A DNA stretch of 5,610 bases from Geobacter sp. UBA1603 (lineage in GTDB: Bacteria > Desulfobacterota > Desulfuromonadia > Geobacterales > Pseudopelobacteraceae). Below the pieces are notes generated by a model, which saw only the letters and a list, made by a program, of their open reading frames with translations, did not search any database and had not been told where the DNA came from. Shown piece after piece: positions 1 through 5,610 of the stretch (the first letter of the stretch is position 1; every line of letters starts with the position of its first letter). The translations under genes were made by a program, and so were the position numbers. Location of the stretch: assembly GCA_002322035.1 (NCBI GenBank), contig DCNF01000078.1, forward strand, positions 874 through 6,483. Reading direction: 5' to 3'.

Positions 1-570
1 GGCGATCATGGTGCCGGCAATGCTGCCGAGCAGCCCGCCGATGCTTCCCTCAACGCTCTTCTTGGGACTGACCAGCGGGTAGAGGCGGCGCTTGCCAAAA
101 GCGCTGCCGGTGTAGTAGGCAGCCGAATCATTCGTCATGACGATCAGCATGATAACCACCAGCCACTGCCAGCCATAGGCGGTGCTGCGCAGCATCACCA
201 GGTGCATCAGCAGAAACGGGATATACAGGAAAGCAAGCAGGGCATATGAGACCTCGCGGGCAGCATCGGCAATGTCGCTGATACGGAAGAGGAACAGCAG
301 GGCAAAGACAAGGAAGAGCAGGCCGATGGCGGTCATAGAAGCCCGCGGATCATGATTGCAAAGCGGAGTGCAGACCAGCGCAGCCGAACAGACTGCCGCA
401 AGCCACCCTTCGAGAGTGCGGCCGGGAAGCGCCATCCGGTAATACTCGATCATGCCGACAGCGCTGAACAGTGCAACCATGCCGGCAAAGATGGGTGTAT
501 CACCCTTGACAACGATCAGAAGCACTACCGGCAGCAGGATGAGGGCGGTCACAAGACGTTTGATGGTCAG
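1..570 (-). CDS. cdsA: Phosphatidate cytidylyltransferase (CDP-diacylglycerol synthase), N-terminal 190 codons, cut by the window edge
   Basis: This inner-membrane enzyme makes CDP-diacylglycerol and pyrophosphate from CTP and phosphatidic acid, the branch point of phospholipid synthesis. I translated the frame by hand. It is open from 570 to the left edge and strongly hydrophobic, with likely membrane segments near residues 7-22, 26-43, 53-67, 79-96, 107-127 and 130-147. The family's conserved block is at residues 137-169: NDSAAYYTG, FGKRRLYP, then SPKKSVEGSIGG. The protein is usually about 260-290 residues, so roughly the last third, including the C-terminal signature, lies outside the window. 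No ATG, GTG or TTG occurs between the in-frame stop at 613-615 and the first hydrophobic segment. The start given is CTG at 568-570, which overlaps the uppS TGA (CTGA) and gives a typical N-terminus, (M)TIKRLVTALILLP. A GTG at 550-552 is the main alternative. The family is certain; the start is not. Confidence 0.93.
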   Translation of the reverse strand, partial: MTIKRLVTALILLPVVLLIVVKGDTPIFAGMVALFSAVGMIEYYRMALPGRTLEGWLAAVCSAALVCTPLCNHDPRASMTAIGLLFLVFALLFLFRISDIADAAREVSYALLAFLYIPFLLMHLVMLRSTAYGWQWLVVIMLIVMTNDSAAYYTGSAFGKRRLYPLVSPKKSVEGSIGGLLGSIAGTMIA

Positions 571-1307
571 GCCCCCCGGGAAATCTGGTCGCTTGTCTTG
601 CCGAATCTCCGCTCACGCGACTGATAGTCGGCCAGGGCCTTGTGGAATTCGTTAATGGTAAAATCGGGCCAATTGATATCGGTGAAGTAGAGCTCGGTAT
701 AGGCCAGCTGCCAGAGCAGGAAATTACTGATCCGCATCTCCCCGCTGGTCCTGATCAGAAGGTCGGGATCGGGCAGCCCCCCGGTGTCAAGGTACGCTCC
801 GAACACGTCCATGGTAACATCATCAGCGGACAGCCGCCCGGCGGCAACGTCACGGGCAAGCCGCGCAGCAGCCATGCTCAATTCCTGGCGACTGCCGTAG
901 GAAAGCGCCAGGGTCAGCACCATGCCGGTGTTGCCGGAGGTTTCCCTGATGGCCCAGTCCAGCGTCTCATTGACATCGTCCGGCAGGTCAGCGCGGTTAC
1001 CGATGATGTTGTAGCGGATGTTTTTGCGCATCATCCGGGCTGTTTCCTGACGGATATACTTCTTCAGCAGAGTCATCAGAGCGCGGACCTCCATGGCTGG
1101 CCGCAGCCAGTTCTCCGATGAGAACGCAAAGAGCGTCAGATGCCTGATGCCGAGCAGGTTGGACTGTTCCACCACCATCTTGACCGTTTCGGCCCCGCGC
1201 TGATGGCCGACAATCCGTTTCAGCATGCGCTGCTGGGCCCAGCGGCCATTGCCGTCCATGATAATTGCAAGATGCTGCGGCAGGCGTTCCGGATCAAGGG
1301 GAAGCAT
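567..1307 (-). CDS. uppS: Isoprenyl transferase / undecaprenyl diphosphate synthase (cis-prenyltransferase)
   Basis: A cytosolic cis-prenyltransferase that adds isopentenyl diphosphate units to farnesyl diphosphate. The C55 product is the lipid carrier for peptidoglycan and surface polysaccharide. The 246-residue length is normal. The diagnostic motifs appear in order: IIMDGNGRWA (residues 15-24, catalytic Asp18), GHQRGAE (34-40), FSSENW (62-67), the PDLLIRTSGEMRISNFLLWQ region (181-200), ELYF (205-208), INWPDF (211-216) and RERRFGKT (231-238). The ATG shares one base with the frr TGA (TGATG). Only weak Shine-Dalgarno candidates precede it (GGAAG at 1312-1316, GAGG at 1321-1324), so translation is probably coupled to frr. 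Product chain length cannot be read with certainty from sequence, but the position between frr and cdsA fits UppS. Confidence 0.97.
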   Translation of the reverse strand: MLPLDPERLPQHLAIIMDGNGRWAQQRMLKRIVGHQRGAETVKMVVEQSNLLGIRHLTLFAFSSENWLRPAMEVRALMTLLKKYIRQETARMMRKNIRYNIIGNRADLPDDVNETLDWAIRETSGNTGMVLTLALSYGSRQELSMAAARLARDVAAGRLSADDVTMDVFGAYLDTGGLPDPDLLIRTSGEMRISNFLLWQLAYTELYFTDINWPDFTINEFHKALADYQSRERRFGKTSDQISRGA

Positions 1308-1864
1308 CAGACTTCCATGACCTCTTTTTCCTTATGGGCAACCGCTTCATCAACCTTGTGCTCATAAGCCTTTGTGGCATCCTGCACATCTTTTTCATAT
1401 TTTTTCAGTTCGTCTTCGGTGATGGCTTTTTCCTTTTCCAGTTTTTTCAACCGGTCAATGGCATCACGCCGAATGTTGCGCAGAGCGATTTTGTCGTCTT
1501 CAGCCTTCTTTTTGAGATCTTTGACGATTTCCCGACGGCGTTCTTCGGTCAGCGGAGGGAGATTAAGGCGGATCTGCCGACCGTCATTGGACGGGGTCAG
1601 GCCGATATTTGAGTTGAGGATCGCCTTTTCGATCGGCCCGATCATTTTGGTTTCCCAGGGTGCGATGGTGATCGTGCGCGGCTCGGGCACCGCCAGCGTG
1701 GCGACCTGGCTGATGGCCGACGGATTACCGTAGTAATCGATCTTGATGCCATCCAGAAGCGAGGTGGAGGCACGGCCGGTACGGATTTTCTGGAATTCGT
1801 TCTTGAGGACTCCCAGGGTTTTCTCCATATGAGACTTCATGTCGTCCAGCACGGTCTTTGGCAT
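1307..1864 (-). CDS. frr: Ribosome recycling factor
   Basis: This factor acts with EF-G to split the post-termination ribosome so that its subunits can be reused. The product is 185 residues, the normal family length. Domain I is formed by an N-terminal helix (about 1-28, ending in FQKIRTGRAS at 24-33) and two long charged helices from about 105 to the end. The small beta-rich domain II lies between them, with the EPRTITIAPW segment at 61-70. The conserved basic patch LRNIRRDA (128-135) includes Arg132, aligned with the functionally important Arg132 of the E. coli protein. I chose the ATG at 1862-1864 because the family's N-terminus begins here and AAGGAGA (1873-1879), inside the last codons of pyrH, sits 8 nt upstream. 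The frame runs on to an upstream ATG at 1909, but that lies inside pyrH. The gene starts 4 nt after pyrH ends. Confidence 0.98.
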   Translation of the reverse strand: MPKTVLDDMKSHMEKTLGVLKNEFQKIRTGRASTSLLDGIKIDYYGNPSAISQVATLAVPEPRTITIAPWETKMIGPIEKAILNSNIGLTPSNDGRQIRLNLPPLTEERRREIVKDLKKKAEDDKIALRNIRRDAIDRLKKLEKEKAITEDELKKYEKDVQDATKAYEHKVDEAVAHKEKEVMEV

Positions 1865-1868
1865 GACG

Positions 1869-2648
<780 letters not shown>

Positions 2649-2661
<13 letters not shown>

Positions 2662-3584
2662 GCTGCCGCCACCTCGGCGGCAAAGTCCGATTCTTTCTTC
2701 TCAAGTCCTTCGCCGAGGACAAAACGTTCGAAACGCCTGACGGCGACAGCGCCGCCGACAGCCTTGCCGGCTTCGGCAACCACCTGGGCGATGGTCTTGT
2801 CGGTGTCTTTGACAAATTGCTGCTCAACCAGGCAGATCTCGGAGAAAAACTTCTTCACCTGGCCTTCAATGATCTTCTCGATAATGTTCTCCGGCTTGCC
2901 GGTTTCACGGGCCTTGGCGCGATAGATTTCCTTCTCGCGCTCCAGCACGTCGGCATCCACCTGATCCTGGCTGACATAGCGCGGAGCAGCAGCGGCCGAA
3001 TGCATGGCGATGTCCTTGACAAGGGCCTGAAGAACGTCTTTGTTGCCAGCGGCAACTGCCGGACTGTCGACCTGCACCATGACGCCGATTTTGCCGCCGG
3101 CATGGATGTAGGAACCGATGCAGCCGTCGCCAGCCACGTCGTACTTGGCAAAACGGCGGATCTGGATGTTTTCGCCGATGATGGCAACGGACTCTTTCAG
3201 ATAGGTCTCGACGGTCTTTCCGGCATCACCACTGAAGGGCTGGGCCAGCATTGCTTCAACGTCAGCCGGCGAAGTAGCCAGGATGTGCTGGCCGATACTG
3301 GCGACAAAAGCCTGGAATTTATCGTTCTTTGCAACGAAGTCTGTCTCGCTGTTCACCTCGAGCAGCACACCGTTTTTCAGGTTGTCAGAAACAAAAGCGG
3401 CAACCATGCCTTCGGTGGCGGCACGGCCGGCCTTTTTAGCAGCAGCGGCAAGCCCCTTGGTGCGCAGAAAGTCTACCGCCTTCTCGAAATCGCCGTTGGT
3501 TTCCTCAAGCGCTTTTTTGCAGTCCAGCATGCCGGCGCCGGTTGATTTTCTCAATTCATTGATCTGTGCAGCGGTAACAGCCAT
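2649..3584 (-). CDS. tsf: Translation elongation factor Ts
   Basis: EF-Ts is the nucleotide-exchange factor that releases GDP from EF-Tu. The N-terminal UBA-like domain (about 1-50) has the family motif [19 protein letters not shown] (10-28). The core motif ETDFVAKN (80-87) supplies the Asp-Phe pair (82-83) known in E. coli to press into EF-Tu near the magnesium site. The rest forms the dimerisation core, including a coiled-coil-like segment around residues 200-240. At 311 residues it is a full-length type (E. coli 283), not one of the shortened forms. The start at 3582-3584 is chosen over ATGs at 3588-3590 and 3609-3611. It gives the usual [12 protein letters not shown] beginning and is 9 nt from AGGAGG (3594-3599), which would be too close for 3590 and misplaced for 3611. 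It follows rpsB by 55 bp. The last codons contain one of three GGCCGGCC octamers. Confidence 0.98.
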
Positions 3585-3593
3585 TCTCATTAT

Positions 3594-3615
3594 CCTCCTC
3601 CCCGGTTGCACGGGG
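3594..3615 (-). promoter_or_regulatory. tsf ribosome binding site with adjoining small hairpin
   Basis: In the rpsB-tsf gap, AGGAGG (3594-3599) is the Shine-Dalgarno that fixes the tsf start at 3584 with a 9 nt spacer. Directly upstream, CCCCG (3611-3615), a 6 nt loop and CGGGG (3600-3604) form a 5 bp GC stem ending at the base next to the Shine-Dalgarno. The stem could affect ribosome access or mRNA end stability. It has no T-run and is not a terminator. The ribosome site is well supported; a role for the stem is inference. Confidence 0.6.
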
Positions 3616-3639
3616 GAAATAGTATATCGTCAGCCTGAA

Positions 3640-4404
3640 CTAGGCCGCACTTTCCTCTTCTGGCGCATCAGTCTGCACAAACACCTCATCACCTTCAGTG
3701 TCGGCCTGGAGCGCTGCATTGCGGGCCTGGCCCCCTTCGATGACCGCATCGGCGATCTTTGAGGTCAGCAGGCGGATGGCCCGGATGGCGTCGTCGTTGC
3801 CGGGGATGACCATATCGATCGGATCGGGATCGCAGTTGGTATCAACAATCGCCACCACCGGAATTCCAAGCTTCTTGGCTTCCTGAACGGCAATTTCCTC
3901 ATTTTTCGGATCGATTACGAACATCAGGCTGGGAAGTTTATGCATTCCCTTAATGCCGCCCAGGGTCTTCTGCAGCTTTTCACGCTCTTTTTCGAACTGC
4001 AGCGCTTCTTTTTTGGTGTAGGCTTCAATCGTACCGTCATCAAACATGGCGTCAAGACGCTTAAGCCGGTCGATGCTCTGCTTGACCGTCGAAAAATTGG
4101 TCAGCATGCCGCCCAGCCAGCGCTGGTTGACGTAGTACTGACCGCAGCGCGATGCCTCTTCGGCAACCGAGTCCTGTGCCTGTTTCTTGGTACCGACAAA
4201 CAGGACCGTACTGCCGTCCTGGACCGATTCCTTGACATAGTTATAGGCGGATTTGAAGTAGCGGACGGTTTTCTGCAGATCGATGATGTAAATCCCGTTA
4301 CGGGCCCCGAAGATGTAGGGTTTCATCTTGGGGTTCCAGCGCTTGGTCTGATGGCCGAAATGGACTCCGGCCTCCAGCAGTTCCTTCATGCTGATGCTTG
4401 ACAT
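3640..4404 (-). CDS. rpsB: 30S ribosomal protein S2
   Basis: S2 binds late to the back of the 30S subunit and is needed for S1 binding and efficient initiation. The 254-residue product carries the N-terminal family signature [16 protein letters not shown] (5-20), followed by [12 protein letters not shown], then [12 protein letters not shown] and the second signature region [20 protein letters not shown] coiled-coil segment lies between them. The C-terminal tail is acidic and low in complexity (ending APEEESAA), as is common for S2. The frame is open to an ATG at 4470. I chose 4402-4404 because homologues start here and AAGGAGA (4412-4418) is 7 nt away, while the extra 22 codons look unlike S2 and have no ribosome site. 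It heads the rpsB-tsf cluster behind its own promoter and leader. In E. coli, S2 represses its own operon through such a leader; that is only inferred here. Confidence 0.98.
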   Translation of the reverse strand: MSSISMKELLEAGVHFGHQTKRWNPKMKPYIFGARNGIYIIDLQKTVRYFKSAYNYVKESVQDGSTVLFVGTKKQAQDSVAEEASRCGQYYVNQRWLGGMLTNFSTVKQSIDRLKRLDAMFDDGTIEAYTKKEALQFEKEREKLQKTLGGIKGMHKLPSLMFVIDPKNEEIAVQEAKKLGIPVVAIVDTNCDPDPIDMVIPGNDDAIRAIRLLTSKIADAVIEGGQARNAALQADTEGDEVFVQTDAPEEESAA

Positions 4405-4495
4405 GCGGTGTTCTCCTTTGGTTTGTCCTCCGCCCCGCGTCATCCCTCGTGGTGGGACACCATCGGTCATTCATGGGGCGTGTGAATTGAAATAG
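4405..4495 (-). promoter_or_regulatory. Structured 5' leader of rpsB
   Basis: About 90 nt lie between the predicted transcription start (near 4495) and the rpsB ATG. The leader can fold into an outer stem, CGCCCC (4475-4480) with GGGGCG (4431-4436), enclosing a smaller hairpin, TGGTG (4458-4462), loop TCC, CACCA (4450-4454). The Shine-Dalgarno AAGGAGA (4412-4418) lies just 3' of the outer stem. Leaders that bind S2 and repress translation are known for rpsB in other bacteria. Whether this one does so is inference, and I do not recognise a named RNA family. Confidence 0.4.
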
Positions 4496-4501
4496 CGGAA
4501 T

Positions 4502-4531
4502 TTTATATCATGTAAGCGGAGAGGAAATCAA
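4502..4531 (-). promoter_or_regulatory. Sigma70-type promoter for the rpsB operon
   Basis: On the minus strand, TTGATT (4526-4531) matches the -35 consensus at four of six bases. TATAAA (4502-4507) matches the -10 consensus at five of six, with an 18 bp spacer. The region is the most AT-rich part of the gap and is correctly placed to start a leader of about 90 nt before rpsB. This position upstream of rpsB is where an operon promoter is expected. Confidence 0.6.
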
Positions 4532-4570
4532 GAGAAAATCGAAGGCCGTGTTCCGGGCGGGGCGGCAATG

Positions 4571-4601
4571 AGCCGGTCAGCCGCTCCGGAGCTGCCTGGC
4601 T
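4571..4601 (-). terminator. Imperfect hairpin downstream of lpxC, terminator-like without a U-tract
   Basis: On the minus strand, AGCC-A-GG-CAGC (4591-4601) pairs with GCTG-A-CC-GGCT (4571-4581) around a 9 nt loop. This gives 10 base pairs with one bulged A on each side. A competing short palindrome, GCTCCGGAGC, spans 4583-4592. No T-run follows, so it is not a classical intrinsic terminator. It may protect the lpxC mRNA end, aid factor-dependent termination, or mean nothing. Confidence 0.3.
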
Positions 4602-4622
4602 TTGGGCTGCCGACTTCACCAG

Positions 4623-4637
4623 TGATCGTTCCGATCA
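4623..4637 (-). repeat. Short perfect inverted repeat overlapping the lpxC stop codon
   Basis: TGATCG (4632-4637), a GAA spacer and CGATCA (4623-4628) form a perfect 6 bp stem whose first three bases are the lpxC TGA. No T-run follows. Such a short repeat can arise by chance; it is recorded because a larger hairpin lies about 20 nt downstream. Confidence 0.4.
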
Positions 4638-5462
4638 ATAGATCAAATAGTTATCGGAACTGGAGAAAAGCTCTTTCAGGAAAAGATTGTTGAGATGGTG
4701 CCCGGTCTTGTTGGCCTCGACCTTGCCGAGGATACGGTAGCCACTGGTGTAGAGATCACCGATCAGATCAAGAATCTTGTGGTTGACCAGCTCCTTCTTG
4801 TAGCGCAGTCCCTGGGGATTGATCACGTCGTCCTCGCCGATCACCACCGCGTTATCCAGCGAGCCGCCCTTTGCCAGCCCCGCCTTCTTAATCGCCTCGA
4901 TCTCTTCCACCATGGTAAAGGTGCGCGAGTTGATGATCGAGAAAGCATTTTCCACATCGGTGACCCGCTTCCTCTGCTTGCCCACCGGCGGACGGAACTC
5001 GATCGACATGGTGATGTCGAGCATATTGAGAGGCTTGATCCTGACAAAGGCATCTTTAAGGCTGACTTCAACCGGCTTGAGCACCTTGAGGTAGACACCC
5101 GCCTCGGGGAACTCATACACCCCGGCCTTCCACATCCCCTGATAGAATTCCCAGGCTGAACCGTCCAGGATCGGCACTTCCGGCCCGTCGATGTAAACCA
5201 GACAGTTGGTGATGCCGGAAAAGTAAAAGGCCGCCATCAGGTGCTCGACGGTCGAAACGGCCGCACCTTCCCGGGAAATCAGGGTTGAAAGGCGGGTATC
5301 GGCCACCATGTCGTAGCGGGCAGGTATGGTAATTCCGTTGTGGACGAATGCGATACCTGGCTCGCGGCGGGGAAGAAACTCAAGGGTGACCGGCGCACCG
5401 GAATGCAGACCGATGCCTGAAACTTTGAAGATACGATTGATGGTGGTCTGGCGTTTGATCAT
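4635..5462 (-). CDS. lpxC: UDP-3-O-acyl-N-acetylglucosamine deacetylase
   Basis: LpxC is the cytosolic zinc hydrolase that removes the N-acetyl group from UDP-3-O-acyl-GlcNAc, the committed step of lipid A synthesis. The N-terminal block (KVSGIGLHSG, 13-22) is typical. The zinc ligands expected from the E. coli enzyme are present: His74 in TVEHLMAA (71-78, with catalytic Glu73), and His228 and Asp232 in HKILDLIGDL (228-237). Also present are DGPEVPILDGSA (92-103), SRTF (179-182), KGGSLDNA (198-205) and the catalytic-site His255 in KTGHHLNN (252-259). At 275 residues it lacks the C-terminal tail of about 30 residues found in the 305-residue E. coli protein, but no active-site element is missing. 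The start at 5460-5462 overlaps the upstream frame's stop (ATGA). Only a weak GGGTGGG lies upstream, suggesting coupled translation. Confidence 0.98.
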   Translation of the reverse strand: MIKRQTTINRIFKVSGIGLHSGAPVTLEFLPRREPGIAFVHNGITIPARYDMVADTRLSTLISREGAAVSTVEHLMAAFYFSGITNCLVYIDGPEVPILDGSAWEFYQGMWKAGVYEFPEAGVYLKVLKPVEVSLKDAFVRIKPLNMLDITMSIEFRPPVGKQRKRVTDVENAFSIINSRTFTMVEEIEAIKKAGLAKGGSLDNAVVIGEDDVINPQGLRYKKELVNHKILDLIGDLYTSGYRILGKVEANKTGHHLNNLFLKELFSSSDNYLIY

Positions 5463-5610
5463 GGATGAGCACCCACCCGCTGCTTCAGTTCCTCATGCTC
5501 TCTGGCAAGCAGATCGTATTTCCGCTCAAGCTCCCTGATCTGATCGAACAGACAGGCGATGGCCTTTGCCTCCGGGTCAGGCATTTTCCCATGTTCAAGG
5601 TCGGGGCGTT
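5459..5610 (-). CDS. Unidentified reading frame, C-terminal end, probable coiled coil, coupled to lpxC
   Basis: This frame is open from the right edge and ends with TGA at 5459-5461, overlapping the lpxC ATG by 4 nt (ATGA). It gives 49 residues. The core, roughly residues 22-44, is rich in Glu, Lys, Arg and Leu (DQIRELERKYDLL, then REHEELKQRV), with Leu, Ile and Tyr spaced as in a short amphipathic or coiled-coil helix. The last residues are GAHP. An internal ATG at 5582-5584 would make a 41-residue protein, but it has no well-spaced ribosome site. I therefore take this as the tail of a longer gene starting beyond the window. The length, the lack of early stops and the tidy stop-start overlap support real coding. 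I recognise no family; small coiled-coil proteins and C-terminal helices of regulators look alike at this length. Confidence 0.6.
   Translation of the reverse strand, partial: RPDLEHGKMPDPEAKAIACLFDQIRELERKYDLLAREHEELKQRVGAHP

Noticed and set aside
352..655. Overlapping plus-strand frames opposite cdsA and the end of uppS
   Set aside because: The minus strand here encodes a convincing CdsA N-terminus; the plus-strand frames are shadows of it.
642..1121. 159-codon plus-strand frame opposite uppS
   Set aside because: Antisense to uppS, with low-complexity Gly, Pro and His content and no domain or ribosome site of note.
2817..3545. 242-codon open frame on the plus strand opposite tsf
   Set aside because: It lies wholly antisense to a certain gene, has no recognisable family features, and is the kind of frame left by GC-biased third positions of the sense gene.
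4405..4470. N-terminal extension of rpsB to the ATG at 4470
   Set aside because: The 22 extra residues do not resemble S2, no ribosome site precedes that ATG, and a good one precedes 4404. The region is better explained as the structured leader.
4541..4634. Small RNA or tRNA gene between lpxC and rpsB
   Set aside because: Only hairpins are visible; there is no cloverleaf, no CCA end and no separate promoter.
4695..5159. 154-codon plus-strand frame opposite lpxC
   Set aside because: Antisense to conserved lpxC motifs; its composition mirrors the codons of lpxC.

Overview
This is ordinary bacterial chromosome with every supported gene on the minus strand, so it reads from right to left. It carries the end of a small unidentified coding region, then lpxC, then the conserved translation and envelope cluster rpsB-tsf-pyrH-frr-uppS-cdsA, with cdsA cut by the left edge. 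LpxC (lipid A synthesis) implies a Gram-negative bacterium. The base composition looks moderately GC-rich by eye (not counted). The protein sequences resemble those of Desulfuromonadia/Geobacter-type (former Deltaproteobacteria) organisms to me, but that placement is a guess from memory.

Layout. Positions 5459-5610 hold the C-terminal end of a charged, probably coiled-coil reading frame whose TGA overlaps the lpxC ATG. LpxC (4635-5462) has all its metal and catalytic motifs. A 230 bp gap (4405-4634) follows. It holds a hairpin past lpxC, a sigma70-like promoter and a structured leader for rpsB. From there one apparent operon runs to the window edge: ribosomal protein S2 (3640-4404), elongation factor Ts (2649-3584), UMP kinase (1869-2591), ribosome recycling factor (1307-1864), undecaprenyl/polyprenyl diphosphate synthase (567-1307) and the first 190 codons of phosphatidate cytidylyltransferase (1-570). 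Gaps are 55 bp (rpsB-tsf), 57 bp (tsf-pyrH) and 4 bp (pyrH-frr). The last two junctions overlap, by 1 nt (frr-uppS) and 4 nt (uppS-cdsA).

Functionally, S2, Ts and ribosome recycling factor serve translation. UMP kinase feeds pyrimidine nucleotides, including the CTP used by CdsA. UppS makes the lipid carrier for peptidoglycan and O-antigen, CdsA makes CDP-diacylglycerol for phospholipids, and LpxC commits carbon to lipid A. The segment therefore links ribosome production with envelope growth.

I found no mobile element, CRISPR array, tRNA, rRNA or novel defence-like system. The points worth a second look are regulatory. Three copies of the self-complementary octamer GGCCGGCC lie at the tsf-pyrH junction and could form alternative hairpins. 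cdsA seems to lack a standard start codon at its expected N-terminus. rpsB has a foldable leader. The small frame coupled to lpxC is unidentified.
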